Source: a virus
Length of the DNA stretch: 64,000 nt
IMG/VR virus record: IMGVR_UViG_3300042914_005059
Location: 1 to 64,000 of that record
Direction: 5' to 3' (one strand)
Below, piece by piece: positions 26,201 through 35,400 of this stretch; the stretch's first letter is position 1; every line of letters starts with the position of its first letter. The translations under genes and the position numbers were made by a program. The notes below the pieces were generated by a model. It saw nothing but the letters and a program-made list of their open reading frames with translations. It did no database searches and was not told where the DNA came from.

Positions 26201-28718
26201 CAAAAATACTGGCATCTTAATCGGTATTATTTCAGTGAGAAATGATATTGTTGCAGACGGTCAACCGTTAACAAATAGTAGTTATGCAGTATTTACCCCG
26301 GTATCTAAATTTGGTGAACTTTTAGGGGGTACTGGTGGCCTATCAACAACAACACTTCAACAAGCGTATAATAATTCAACAAACCCAGAAATTGTAACAA
26401 ACTCTACTTTAGATGGTGTTCAGTTTAGAGGTGGTACTGGTAGTGATACGGATAAAAATATTATTATAGAAAATAATGCAGGAACACAGACAGCGTGGTT
26501 AAATGCAGACGGTAGTTCTTTATTCACCACATTAACAGCAACAACAAAAATTATAACCACTAACTTCCAGATGACTTCTGGGGCAACCAATGGTTATGTT
26601 TTAACTTCTGATGCTTCTGGTAATGCAAGATGGGCTGTATCAACAGGTGGTTCTGGCAGTACAGGAACTGATTATTATGTGACTGGCGGTACGTATAATA
26701 ACACAACGGGTATATTAACTCTTAATCGTCAAAACGGTTCCCTATCAATACCAGGGTTTACAACTTCTTTAAGTGGATACGCTTTAAATTATTACGGAAG
26801 TTTTTCAAATACAGGAAACATTCCAGTTACTGCAGCAAATACATCAACAGTTTGGACTTATAACCAAACGGAATTAAGTAACGGTATTACCATAGTCGAT
26901 AACAGTAAAATTAAAGTTTTTAATAAAGGTGTTTATGAAATTGGTTATTCTCCTCAAATAGAAAAAACTCAGGGAACCGATGCTTTGGTCACTATTTGGG
27001 CGGAAGTAAACGGAAATCCTGTAACTAGAAGTTCTTCAACTTTAGGATTAGTCTCTAATAGTACTTATCAATTACCCTTTGTTTCTCTTATATTTGAACT
27101 AGAGGCAAATGATTATGTTCAATTTTATTTTTCATCAAATAGTCAATATGTTCAATTAACCGCTTTAAGTGGGTTGACGACACCAACAAGACCCGATTCA
27201 CCATCACTTATTGTTATTGCAAAACAAATTGGTGCGTCAGTACCTTCATCTTATGTTTTCACAGGTAATACTTCTGCAAATTGTATTTCAGATATCTATG
27301 TTTCAAATTTACACGGATGTTCTCCTATAACAATTCACGATTCAATTCAAAATTTTGGTTCCAGTGCAACAGGAATAACCAGTTTTGCTTTTGGTAATAC
27401 TACGGTTGCTGCTGGTGATTATTCACATGCTGAAGGAAATCTATCAATAGCATCAGGAATTGCATCTCATGCTGAAGGAAATCTTGCTCAAGCAAAAGGA
27501 GAGTACTCACATGCTGAAGGAGATAACACTCGAGCAATAGGAGATTATTCACACGCTGAAGGTCAAGAAGCAATATCATCAGGATCTTATTCACACGCTG
27601 AGGGATATGCTACACTAGTATCAGGTTCATGGTCACACGCAGAAGGTAGAGGCAGTAAAACAGCTGGTAATTATTCACACGCAGAAGGTGATGGTTCACA
27701 CGCAGTTGGTGAGAGATCACACGCGGAAGGGTTGACAACTTCGTCACTTGGTTATGGTTCACACTCAGAAGGTTTAAGTACGGCAACAGGAATATATGCG
27801 TACACCTTAGATTCTGTTTTAGCTGGTGTTTTAACTTTAAATACTAGTTATGGGGACGTTACTACAGAATTCTCAAATACGGTTATCTTATTAGATGGTG
27901 TGACTTTAAGTTATCTTAATATTAGTTCCGTTAATTGGAATGGCACTAACACCATAATAACATTACAAGATGCACTTATTAATTCGGGTACTCTTGTGGG
28001 TGTCCCTTCAAATGTACTGCCAACTGGTGCTGACCAAATTATATCTAACAGTCATTCACACACCGAAGGTGAAGTAACCAAAGCTTTAGGTATTGGTTCA
28101 CACGCTGAAGGTCTCAATACGCTAAGTATGGGTGATTATTCACACTCACAAGGTATTAACACCATAGCATTGGGTTACGGTTCATTTGCTTCAGGTTCAG
28201 GTAGTACTGTATCAGGTATAGCTTCTTTTATACACTCCACAAATTCCACGGTTACAGGTGATCGTTCAGTTGTTTTAGGTGGCCAAGGTATTTCCGGAAC
28301 ATCCAGTGATTTTGTATATGTTTCAAGTTTAAACATAAATTCAACCCCAGCAAATAATGATGCATTAACACAAATATTGGTCAGAGATTCAAGTAGTGGT
28401 GAAGTTAAATACCGAGATTCATCTACCCTAGGTGGTGGTAGTTCTTATTCAATAGTGAAACCATTAAATAATTATATTAGTAGTGCAACCACTGGTGAGC
28501 AAATAATATTGTGTAACACAAGTGGTGGCACCTTTAATGTTACCTTACCAAATAACGGTAATGCTAAAGTAACTATTAAAAAAATAGGCGGAGCCCCTAA
28601 TTTGATTGTAAACACATCTGGTGGACAAACTATAGATGGTACATCTACGGCAACCGTAACAGTTGTGAACGCATCGATAACATTTATTACCGATGGATCA
28701 AATTGGTTTATAATATAA
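23268..28718 (+). CDS. Giant modular tail fibre/adhesin (1816 aa)
   Basis: The largest gene of the window. Residues 1-500 are a repeated beta module, about ten times YVTGGTYSNGTLTLNRQNG with SVTI-GF endings. A central part has GQELFLSDTIDGG, common in phage fibres. Near residues 1190-1320 there is a C1q-like jelly roll (VYEIGYSPQIEK to NDYVQFYFSS). Residues about 1375-1640 are a YadA-type head with more than ten SHAEG repeats. The C-terminal domain (GGTFNVTLPNNGNAKVTIKK to ITDGSNWFII) looks like a trimer-capping beta structure. The FTGNTSAxCxxxxYVSNLHGC module links it to the two minus-strand fibres. It is likely a host-binding long fibre. Confidence 0.88.
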   Translation: MSNFCQQGDITKIFIVDTGNTGSTGTDIYVTGGTYSSGTLTLGRNDGVSLLISGFLTGTTDTFITGGTYSEGVLILNRNDGVNISISGFSTTAIFTGNTSASCVSNLYISNLHGCSPITVWDPINSLSYISATTYYGDGSNLTGIPDYYVTGGTYSNGTLTLNRQNGSVSVSGFLTGTTDTFTTGFTYSNNNLTINRNQGLTPLTVSINNFTGLTINGSLSASTYLGLPIDPDNFVTGGTFSSGTLTLNRQNGSVTITGITDNFVTGGTYSNGTLTLNRQNGLVTITGFLTGTTDTDNFVTGGTYSNGVLTLNRQNGSVSISGLLSADTFVTGFTFNTGTYDLTIFQNNGVAPLTQNLGILAGDITVTGGTYNPSNGVATFFNNVGGSFQVSGFLTGFTDIYLSSGNYNPNTGNLTLTRTDNVNVVVTGFTDYYVTGGTYSNGTLTLNRQNGSVTIPGFLTGGTVTGIDTYVTGFTYNDANKLTISQNQGQAPLNVFINTFTGLTVNGSISATTLSAVALSPVNYIDFNINPTIPSITGGTLYFDYNENALSYKPITSGNDVTVNIGQESLIRIYNQTGVQINNGQVLHITGATGGIPTVALANASKLGLTFTDSLAQSSGVATHNIPNGGFGFMTNFGIVRDLNTSGFTVGQELFLSDTIDGGITNNPNSIALTSRISTIGWCLSSDPVNGKIYVKIENENPLQSLTQQEVNVLLGNVISTGTYYYTGATTASTTTINVSQMRGWIVYNTYEYSTNPLVLNIYYSGGTNISLPNLTSADATYLLVNSGGTLYQQTSFPTPQQRRENIFLGKVVHPNRTTILNVNNTVDYDVSPMSSLRDLWSPIKLINEGVLVSPNGSNLNINISSGTLWGNGIGWVTNELNPNSVGISAKVPASFFYRTQTGGTSSSVSVIDPTKYDVNGAITSMGAANSDNASNQRVYLYPTGVLNILYGQTNYGSLTEAVAGIQTESFVVYPNAKNTGILIGIISVRNDIVADGQPLTNSSYAVFTPVSKFGELLGGTGGLSTTTLQQAYNNSTNPEIVTNSTLDGVQFRGGTGSDTDKNIIIENNAGTQTAWLNADGSSLFTTLTATTKIITTNFQMTSGATNGYVLTSDASGNARWAVSTGGSGSTGTDYYVTGGTYNNTTGILTLNRQNGSLSIPGFTTSLSGYALNYYGSFSNTGNIPVTAANTSTVWTYNQTELSNGITIVDNSKIKVFNKGVYEIGYSPQIEKTQGTDALVTIWAEVNGNPVTRSSSTLGLVSNSTYQLPFVSLIFELEANDYVQFYFSSNSQYVQLTALSGLTTPTRPDSPSLIVIAKQIGASVPSSYVFTGNTSANCISDIYVSNLHGCSPITIHDSIQNFGSSATGITSFAFGNTTVAAGDYSHAEGNLSIASGIASHAEGNLAQAKGEYSHAEGDNTRAIGDYSHAEGQEAISSGSYSHAEGYATLVSGSWSHAEGRGSKTAGNYSHAEGDGSHAVGERSHAEGLTTSSLGYGSHSEGLSTATGIYAYTLDSVLAGVLTLNTSYGDVTTEFSNTVILLDGVTLSYLNISSVNWNGTNTIITLQDALINSGTLVGVPSNVLPTGADQIISNSHSHTEGEVTKALGIGSHAEGLNTLSMGDYSHSQGINTIALGYGSFASGSGSTVSGIASFIHSTNSTVTGDRSVVLGGQGISGTSSDFVYVSSLNINSTPANNDALTQILVRDSSSGEVKYRDSSTLGGGSSYSIVKPLNNYISSATTGEQIILCNTSGGTFNVTLPNNGNAKVTIKKIGGAPNLIVNTSGGQTIDGTSTATVTVVNASITFITDGSNWFII

Positions 28719-28729
28719 TAATGTGTTAA

Positions 28730-28746
28730 GATATTTATTAATAAAA
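28730..28746 (+). promoter_or_regulatory. Phage-type promoter motif
   Basis: GATATTTATTAATAAAA lies 10 nt before the ATG at 28757. Confidence 0.55.
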
Positions 28747-28756
28747 AAAGAAAAGT

Positions 28757-29152
28757 ATGAGTTATAACCCACAAAACCCAAATGGTCAGGCACCGATGTC
28801 GGCTTCAACACCTGTTGTTGTAGCCAGTAATCAAAGTAGTATATCAGTTGACGCAAGTGAAGGTGAATTGATAGAGGCTTTGGAAGCTTTAAGAATGGCC
28901 GTTGTTTCTTTAACAAGATCTAACGGTTTAATGACAGTTGATACCACTGGTAGAATTAGAATTTTATTAGACGCTATAACAGCTAACTTAACACTAGCCA
29001 CCGTAACGTCGGTAGGTACTGTAAGTACTGTAACCACCGTATCTACGTTAACAAACCAATCTCAAATAGGTACTTTTGCTACACAGGACCAAATACCGGC
29101 TTTAATGAGTATGAACGCACAAGGATTACGTGCAAATATAAATGTAACATAA
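28757..29152 (+). CDS. Small virion protein (131 aa)
   Basis: The product begins SYNPQNPNGQAPMSASTPVVVASNQSSI, a pattern found at the start of many phage virion proteins (VVxASxQxxI). It continues with a helix, EGELIEALEALRMAVVSL, and a Thr/Val-rich beta end (TVTSVGTVSTVTTVSTLT). It is probably a structural or fibre-attachment protein. It lies between the giant fibre and the propeller-like fibre in the same direction, with its own phage-type promoter motif. Confidence 0.65.
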   Translation: MSYNPQNPNGQAPMSASTPVVVASNQSSISVDASEGELIEALEALRMAVVSLTRSNGLMTVDTTGRIRILLDAITANLTLATVTSVGTVSTVTTVSTLTNQSQIGTFATQDQIPALMSMNAQGLRANINVT

Positions 29153-29170
29153 ATTAAAAAAAAAAACAAT

Positions 29171-30604
29171 ATGCCAACAACAAACGGAAACAGAAAAATA
29201 TTAGACCCAAAAAGATGGGAATTTATGACACCAGCACCAAGTGCATCAGTGGCTGGTTCTTCTATTACGTCATCAAGACATTATAGACAACAACAGTTAT
29301 ATATTAACGGAACAACCACAGCTTGGCTTTATAACCCAAATGAGGATGGCTGGGTACAAATCCCTTCTCCTGCTCTCGCCGGTACTTTAGCTGCAGGTGC
29401 CGCAGGTACTTCAGTAGCTTTTAGTAGTGGTTCAAGTACTGGTTCTACATTAACAGCGTCAGGTGGTACTACAAGTACGATATTAACAAATCAAACTTTT
29501 ACTAGGGATTTAAGGGGTTACTATATAAATATCATATCTGGACCAAACGCTGGTTCAACTCTTGAGATTCGTAGTAATACTATTGGCTCTAATTCTGTTA
29601 TTACAGTTGATACACAAGTAAGTGCCTTTACAAATACAAACGTTTATAGATTGGTAACACCTGTTTGGTATGTTGTTGGTTCTGGTACATTAGCTGCCGG
29701 TTCTTTTAGAAAATACGATTTTGCAACAAACACTTGGACTACTCTATCCCAAACAAACTTACCTGCTTCAATAGGTACTGACGGTAAATTGATAGCAACG
29801 CCATCTTGGGTGGATAGTAATTATGCGTCTTTTGCTACAGGCACAACAACTTCTGGGGGTGTTAATACATTGACAAATTCAACAAAAAACTGGACTACAA
29901 ATCAATGGACAAATTATCAAATCAGAATTACAACTGGTACCGGTGCAGGCCAGATTAGAACTATAGCTTCAAACACTGCAACCATTATAACAGTCTCAAC
30001 TAACTGGGCAACACAACCAGATAGTACCTCTAATTACTCTATAGAAGGCAACGATGATTTTCTTTACTATATGGGTAATAATGCCGTTACTTTATTTCGT
30101 TATAGTATTACAACAAACACTTGGACTACTTTGTCACCAAGTGTTGCTAGAGCTGCCGCCCCAGGTGCAGGTATGTCTGGACATTGGGTATGGGACACTT
30201 CTGCTAGTGATTGGACCAACGAAAACGCCATATTAAACGGTAGAAGAATTTATTCTTTTAGAGGTAACGGTGGGGCTACTTTAGATTATTATGATATCCC
30301 TGGTAATACTTGGGTTAACGCTTTAAGTTACGCTCCGGCGACTGAAACATTTACAACAGGAACAAAATGGGTTTATAGTAATAATTTTATTTATGGACAA
30401 AAAGATGCAACAGGTCGTTGGTTCAGGTATAACATTACAACAGGTGATCAAGATGGTTGGAACACTTTTTTATACCCTAACTCTACCGCTATTGTTGGTG
30501 ATACGGCTTTTGATGTTGTTTACAAAGACGGTACTACAGAAATAGTTTACGTTTATATATTATTAAACACATCTACAGTATTACTAAGACAGATGGTTAT
30601 TTAA
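29171..30604 (+). CDS. Kelch/propeller-like tail fibre protein (477 aa)
   Basis: The protein shows repeated strand patterns with the WTTLS and AWLYNP signatures (TTAWLYNPNEDGWVQIP, FRKYDFATNTWTTLSQ, LFRYSITTNTWTTLSP, DYYDIPGNTWVNAL, WFRYNITTGDQDGWN), about 70-90 residues apart. These are blades of a Kelch-type beta propeller. Two intervening segments (GYYINIISGPNAGS and NYQIRITTGTGAGQ) are related to each other. Such proteins occur in T4-like Bacteroidota phages as fibres or fibre-associated virion proteins. Its 3' end is convergent with the small DNA-binding protein on the minus strand, 4 nt overlapping. Confidence 0.75.
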   Translation: MPTTNGNRKILDPKRWEFMTPAPSASVAGSSITSSRHYRQQQLYINGTTTAWLYNPNEDGWVQIPSPALAGTLAAGAAGTSVAFSSGSSTGSTLTASGGTTSTILTNQTFTRDLRGYYINIISGPNAGSTLEIRSNTIGSNSVITVDTQVSAFTNTNVYRLVTPVWYVVGSGTLAAGSFRKYDFATNTWTTLSQTNLPASIGTDGKLIATPSWVDSNYASFATGTTTSGGVNTLTNSTKNWTTNQWTNYQIRITTGTGAGQIRTIASNTATIITVSTNWATQPDSTSNYSIEGNDDFLYYMGNNAVTLFRYSITTNTWTTLSPSVARAAAPGAGMSGHWVWDTSASDWTNENAILNGRRIYSFRGNGGATLDYYDIPGNTWVNALSYAPATETFTTGTKWVYSNNFIYGQKDATGRWFRYNITTGDQDGWNTFLYPNSTAIVGDTAFDVVYKDGTTEIVYVYILLNTSTVLLRQMVI

Positions 30605-30768
30605 CCTTCACCGTAAATATCTTTCTTAGGCAAAACTATTTTTGTTTGGCATTTTTCCCTTATTAGCTTTTCAACAAATGAAAACATTTTAAGGCCGTTT
30701 TCTTCACAATATTTTTTTAACAACTCATGTGTTGTGGGTGTTATTTTAATATTCTTATCTCTTTTCAT
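30601..30768 (-). CDS. Ribbon-helix-helix-like small DNA-binding protein
   Basis: I prefer ATG 30768 (MKRDKNIKITPTTHELL), giving 55 residues. A longer reading to 30822 has a poor N-terminus. The pattern NIKITPTTHELLKKYCEENGLKMFSFVEKLIRE, that is a basic strand then two helices, matches Arc/MetJ-type ribbon-helix-helix repressors, which bind operators as dimers. It may regulate neighbouring late genes. The only minus-strand gene in this stretch, it lies between fibre and sheath genes, in a position typical of inserted regulators. A GATATTTAT motif lies about 33 nt upstream. Confidence 0.6.
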   Translation of the reverse strand: MKRDKNIKITPTTHELLKKYCEENGLKMFSFVEKLIREKCQTKIVLPKKDIYGEG

Positions 30769-30861
30769 TTGCTTTTTTTTTAAAGTATGATACTTTTCAT
30801 ACATAAATATCACAGAAATCATACTATTTTATTTTTAAAAAAAAACTTTGTTAAAAAAGTC

Positions 30862-30877
30862 AATATTTATTATAAAA
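30862..30877 (+). promoter_or_regulatory. Phage-type promoter motif for tail sheath
   Basis: AATATTTATTATAAAA lies 34 nt before the ATG at 30912. The long A-rich leader without a Shine-Dalgarno is typical of strongly expressed Bacteroidota-phage genes. Confidence 0.6.
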
Positions 30878-30911
30878 GAAATAACTAATAACCAAAAAAA
30901 AATAAAATTAA

Positions 30912-33671
30912 ATGGCAGCAGAAAAAATTTTAGTATCTCCAGGTATTTTTACATCAGAAAAAGATTTGACATTTATCGCTCAACAAGTTGGTGTAACTAC
31001 ATTGGGTTTGGCCGGTGAGACCCTTAAAGGTCCCGCTTTTGAGCCAATATTCATCAGAAATTATGATGAATTTTTAACTATTTTTGGTGGTCAAAATCCC
31101 ACTAAATTTAGTAATAACGTACCGAAATACGAATTACCTTATATTGCAAAAAGTTACCTAACGGAATCAAATCAGTTATTCGTAACTAGAGTTTTAGGTT
31201 TAACAGGTTATGACGCAGGAAGTGCTTGGGTTATAACTTCTAGAGCAAACTATAATCCGTCAACAATTGTAACAGGTGCAACTACAAACTTTACGGCGAA
31301 CTTTACTGGCACAACTTATAGTAATTTTACTGGGGTTGGGTCACCACAAGCACAATATTTGTATGATTTAGGTTTATTCCCTAATGGAGCTACTTTAACA
31401 ACCGCAAACGTACCAAACGATACTACTGTGTATCCAGAAGGAATTGTTTTTGATAGAACTACAGGAATTTCTTTTAGTGGGGTTTCAGCAACCTTACAAC
31501 AACTTACTTTAACAGGAACTTCAGGTACAGTTTCAGGTACTGTAACAACTTATACCGCAAGTGCTTATACTGAATATGATAACATGGTATTAGCAGTACT
31601 AAGACCAAGAGCGGTATACAACACGGATACTTTAGTTTGGTCAACCTTAGAAACAAGTAATGGTGTTAATGGTAACTTTACAAATGCACAAACAAATTCG
31701 TTAGCTCAATTTACATTATCAGCAACTTCATCAGCAAACACATCCATTTATCAAGTTTCATTAGACAGAACTTCTCAAAATTATATTGCAGGTGTTTTAG
31801 GAACAGATTGTCAAGATAGAAATACTAAAATCTATGTTGAACAAATTTACCCTAACATGTTACAAGATTTAATTGATAACAATTACATTTTAGGCCTTAA
31901 CAGCTCTTTAACTTATCTTACTACTTTAGATAATTACAGACAACAATATCAAACACCAGAAACCCCTTGGATTGTTTCGGAACTTCGTGGTAATCAAGTG
32001 TTTAAATTATTTAAATTTGTTTCCATCTCTGATGGTTCTGCAGCTAACCAAGAAATTAAAATTTCTATTAGAAACGTAAATTTTGATACTAAAGAATTTG
32101 ACGTTATTGTTAGAACTTGGGGTGATACCGATGCAAACCCTTCAATATTGGAAACATTCCCAAAATGTGTTATGGATCCTTCTTCTAATAACTACATCGC
32201 AAGAGCGATTGGTACTGCTGATGGTGAATTTGTTTTAAATTCTAAATTCATTATGGCAGTTGTTAATGAAGAGGCACCGATTGATGCTTTCGCAGCGGGT
32301 TTTGAAGGTTATCGTGTCGCGACTTATGGGTCAGCATTGGCACCATTCATCCACTATAAAACTTCTTATGATTTAGAAAATGAAAGAGTAAGAAAAGTTT
32401 ACTTAGGTATTTCTGATACTGTAGGTATTGATCAAAACATGTTTAACTGGAAAGGTTTAACTACTAGTGATACTTACTGGACGGCAACAACAAAAGGTTT
32501 CCACATGGATTCTGGAGCAACAGTCGCAGGCAATTTCTATGTCGGTGAATCACAATTCCAAAATAGTACAGATGCTGAAGGTACTGACTATGAAAGCACA
32601 ACCGCAAGGAAATTTACCTTGGTACCTTATTGGGGATTTGATGGTTGGGATTGTTATCGTACTTCTAGAACAAACACTGATAGATATCGTGTTGGTAGAG
32701 CTGGATTTACTGCAGGTTTAGCAAGTGGTCAATTCCAACAACTAGGGCCACAAGATGGTACTTCAGATTTATACGCATATTGGAACGCTATTAGAACTTT
32801 CGCAAATCCTGAGGCAGTTAACATTAACGTTTTAGCAACCCCAGGTATCGATTGGTCAAACAATAACTACATTGTACAAGAAACCATTGATATGGTGGAA
32901 CAAGAAAGAGCAGATTCTGTTTATATTGTAACCGCACCAGATAATGTTGTTTACGATGATACAGATGTTACTTCCGCTTTTGGTTTTAATCAAGCAACTG
33001 TTGATTCTGCTGACGCTTTAATTTCATTGTTAGACGCCGCAGATATTGATTCTAACTACACCGCCACTTATTGGCCATGGGTTCAAGAACGAGATACTGA
33101 AAATACTGTTAACGTTTGGTTGCCGCCAACATTGGAAGTTGTTAGAAACATTGCATTAACAGATAATATTACCTTCCCTTGGTACGCAGTTGCTGGTTAT
33201 AACAGAGGTTTAACCAACGCGATTAAAGCAAGAACCAAATTAACTGAGGCCGATAGAGACGTTCTTTACGAAGGTCGTGTTAACCCTATGGCGACTTATT
33301 CTGATGTTGGTGTTGTTATTTGGGGTAATAAAAATATGCAAGTTAAAGATTCCGTTCTTAACAGGCTTAACATTAGAAGATTGTTGTTACAAGCTCGTAG
33401 ATTAATTACCGCGGTTGGTATTAGATTGTTGTTTGAACCTAACGATCAAATTGTTAGAAACCAATTCTTAAATTCTGTAAATCCTATTTTGGATAACATT
33501 AGAAAAGAAAGAGGTTTGGCCGATTTTAGAGTTCAATTATCTAACGACCCTGAAGAAATCGATAGAAATGAGTTACGTGGTAAGATTTTCTTAAAACCAG
33601 TACCAACACTTGAATACATTTACATTGAATTTAATGTAACACCGACAGGAGCTTCCTTCGATGACATTTAA
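30912..33671 (+). CDS. gp18: Tail sheath protein (T4 gp18-like)
   Basis: The 919-residue protein is the contractile tail sheath. The N-terminus EKILVSPGIFTSEKDLT followed by GVTTLGLAGETLKGPAFEP and ELPYIAKSYLTESNQLFVTRVLG is the sheath signature, and the C-terminal domain (RGLTNAIKARTKLTEADRDVLY to RLLLQARRLITAVGIRLLFEP, ending EYIYIEFNVTP) is the conserved sheath core. T4 gp18 has 659 residues. The extra about 260 lie mostly in surface-exposed inserted regions rich in Thr/Ser (residues 120-250 and 480-600). A strong terminator follows at 33699. Confidence 0.97.
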   Translation: MAAEKILVSPGIFTSEKDLTFIAQQVGVTTLGLAGETLKGPAFEPIFIRNYDEFLTIFGGQNPTKFSNNVPKYELPYIAKSYLTESNQLFVTRVLGLTGYDAGSAWVITSRANYNPSTIVTGATTNFTANFTGTTYSNFTGVGSPQAQYLYDLGLFPNGATLTTANVPNDTTVYPEGIVFDRTTGISFSGVSATLQQLTLTGTSGTVSGTVTTYTASAYTEYDNMVLAVLRPRAVYNTDTLVWSTLETSNGVNGNFTNAQTNSLAQFTLSATSSANTSIYQVSLDRTSQNYIAGVLGTDCQDRNTKIYVEQIYPNMLQDLIDNNYILGLNSSLTYLTTLDNYRQQYQTPETPWIVSELRGNQVFKLFKFVSISDGSAANQEIKISIRNVNFDTKEFDVIVRTWGDTDANPSILETFPKCVMDPSSNNYIARAIGTADGEFVLNSKFIMAVVNEEAPIDAFAAGFEGYRVATYGSALAPFIHYKTSYDLENERVRKVYLGISDTVGIDQNMFNWKGLTTSDTYWTATTKGFHMDSGATVAGNFYVGESQFQNSTDAEGTDYESTTARKFTLVPYWGFDGWDCYRTSRTNTDRYRVGRAGFTAGLASGQFQQLGPQDGTSDLYAYWNAIRTFANPEAVNINVLATPGIDWSNNNYIVQETIDMVEQERADSVYIVTAPDNVVYDDTDVTSAFGFNQATVDSADALISLLDAADIDSNYTATYWPWVQERDTENTVNVWLPPTLEVVRNIALTDNITFPWYAVAGYNRGLTNAIKARTKLTEADRDVLYEGRVNPMATYSDVGVVIWGNKNMQVKDSVLNRLNIRRLLLQARRLITAVGIRLLFEPNDQIVRNQFLNSVNPILDNIRKERGLADFRVQLSNDPEEIDRNELRGKIFLKPVPTLEYIYIEFNVTPTGASFDDI

Positions 33672-33692
33672 TCTAAGTATTATTTTTTCAAT

Positions 33693-33722
33693 AAAAAAGC
33701 CCACAAATTGTGGGCTTTTTTT
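33693..33722 (+). terminator. Intrinsic terminator after tail sheath
   Basis: Stem GCCCACA (33699-33705) with TGTGGGC (33709-33715), 3-nt loop, preceded by A and followed by seven T. Confidence 0.9.
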
Positions 33723-33732
33723 ATATTTGTAA

Positions 33733-33744
33733 GATATTTATATA
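33733..33744 (+). promoter_or_regulatory. Phage-type promoter motif
   Basis: GATATTTATATA lies about 30 nt before the ATG of the homing endonuclease at 33775. Confidence 0.45.
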
Positions 33745-33774
33745 TGTAGTAATACGTATTAAAAATATTTTACC

Positions 33775-35259
33775 ATGAAAATAGAATTAACCTGCCAACA
33801 TTGTAATCAAAATTTTGAAACTGAATATAAATTTAGGGATAAAAAATTTTGTTCCAGAAATTGCTATTTTGAAAATGCTCGTCAAGGAAAGATAAAAATA
33901 GGCAGAAGTAAAGATAAAACCATAAGAGAAGAAAGAGAATGTAAAGTTTGTGGTACTAAGTTTGAAACTAAAAAAAATCATTTTAAACAATTATGTTCTG
34001 ATGAATGCCGTTTAGTTTGGGGAGAAAGAAAAGATGTTAAAGAAAAAAGATTACAAAACATAAAAAATACCGTAAAAGAAAAATACGGCGTTGACCATGT
34101 ATGGCAAGTAAAAAAAATTCACCAAAAAACAATAGATAACACTAACAAAGAATTATCGGTTAATAAACAAAAAGAAACTGTTCGTCAAAAAACTTTAAAA
34201 AATTTATTACCAAAGTTAGAATCTAATGGTTTAAAATTACTTTCTAATTATACGGCCAACAAAAATGGTAATACATCATTACCGTATGAATTTGAATGTT
34301 TAGCTTGTAATCATAAATTTACTAGTACTTTATTGGGTTGTGGAATAATACCAAGATGTGGTAAGTGCCATCCATCACAGAAAGATTCTAGGCCACAATT
34401 ATTTATACAAGAATTTTTAAATAATAACAACATTAAATATATTCAAAACAATAGAAAAATTATATATCCGTTTGAAATCGATTTTTATTTACCAGACCAT
34501 AATTTAGGTATTGAAATAAATGGTCTTTATTATCATGGTGAGCTTCTTGGTAAGGATAAAAATTATCATTTGAATAAATCAAAAATGACGGAAAAAATAA
34601 ATGTAAAATTAATCCATATTTTTGAGGATGAAATTGTTAATCAAAAAAATATTGTTTTATCTAAACTCTCCCATGAGTTAAAACTTTCAAATATTATTAA
34701 AATAGATGCTAGAAAGTGTGAAATAAAAAAGATATCAAATGAAGTTAAAATTAAATTTCTAGAAGAAAATCATTTACAAGGTGATGCAAAAGATAAAATA
34801 AGGTATGGTTTATTTTATAAAAACGAATTAGTTTCAATAATGACTTTTGGTAAAAGAAAAATAACAAAATCAAAAGAGTCTAATTGGGAATTGATTAGAT
34901 TTTGTAATAAAAGCTATCATTCAGTAAGAGGTGGGTTCAATAAACTACTAAATTATGTTTTAAAAAATGAGGGCATTAAAACTTTTATGACTTATTCTGA
35001 TTGTAGGTGGTCAGGGTTAAACCATGAAAAAACCGTTTACCATAAATGTGACATGAAATTTTTAGGCCTATCAAACCCCAATTATTGGTATTTTAAACCA
35101 TCTTCACAATTAAAAAGGCATCACCGTTTTAATTTTAGAAAAGCAAAATTAATATCAGAAGGTTTTGGTTCTAATAAAACTGAATGGCAAATTATGCAAG
35201 AAAGAGGCTTTGATAGAATCTGGGATTGTGGTAATATGAAATTTATTTATAAAAAATAA
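33775..35259 (+). CDS. EDxHD-like homing endonuclease with GNAT-like C-terminal domain, copy 1
   Basis: The 494-residue protein starts with two zinc-finger-like units (CQHCNQNFETEY...CSRNC and CKVCGTKF...CSDEC). A KEKYGVDHVWQV repeat of the kind seen in phage homing nucleases and a CLACNHKF/CGKC zinc ribbon follow. The nuclease core is FEIDFYLPDHNLGIEINGLYYHGE, then KNYHLNKSK and LIHIFEDE, typical of Vsr-fold EDxHD homing endonucleases. The last about 200 residues (GLFYKNELVSIMTFG, WELIRFCNKS, GGFNKLLNYVL, TYSDCRWSG) look like a GNAT fold. It sits directly behind the sheath gene, so it probably cuts sheath-region alleles that lack it. Confidence 0.85.
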   Translation: MKIELTCQHCNQNFETEYKFRDKKFCSRNCYFENARQGKIKIGRSKDKTIREERECKVCGTKFETKKNHFKQLCSDECRLVWGERKDVKEKRLQNIKNTVKEKYGVDHVWQVKKIHQKTIDNTNKELSVNKQKETVRQKTLKNLLPKLESNGLKLLSNYTANKNGNTSLPYEFECLACNHKFTSTLLGCGIIPRCGKCHPSQKDSRPQLFIQEFLNNNNIKYIQNNRKIIYPFEIDFYLPDHNLGIEINGLYYHGELLGKDKNYHLNKSKMTEKINVKLIHIFEDEIVNQKNIVLSKLSHELKLSNIIKIDARKCEIKKISNEVKIKFLEENHLQGDAKDKIRYGLFYKNELVSIMTFGKRKITKSKESNWELIRFCNKSYHSVRGGFNKLLNYVLKNEGIKTFMTYSDCRWSGLNHEKTVYHKCDMKFLGLSNPNYWYFKPSSQLKRHHRFNFRKAKLISEGFGSNKTEWQIMQERGFDRIWDCGNMKFIYKK

Positions 35260-35276
35260 ATTTTTATCAAAAATGA

Positions 35277-35295
35277 ATATATTTATATAATAAAA
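35277..35295 (+). promoter_or_regulatory. Phage-type promoter motif
   Basis: ATATATTTATATAATAAAA lies 6-25 nt before the ATG at 35302. Confidence 0.5.
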
Positions 35296-35301
35296 AATAC
35301 T

Positions 35302-35400
35302 ATGTCAAAAATTGTAAAAAAGAAAATGATTGATGTACTTATTGAAAGTACTTTAAAACAAGCCGGTATATCTAAAAATCCTAAAAAACCTTTGGTATAA
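35302..35400 (+). CDS. Small basic peptide with capsid-targeting-like start
   Basis: A 32-residue ORF (MSKIVKKKMIDVLIESTLKQ and 12 more residues ending KKPLV) lies between the endonuclease and the 145-residue gene, with a phage-type promoter motif before it. It is a Lys-rich amphipathic helix with VLIE-S, which fits the (L/I)-x-E site seen in the other proposed internal proteins. It is short, so support is modest. Confidence 0.45.
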   Translation: MSKIVKKKMIDVLIESTLKQAGISKNPKKPLV

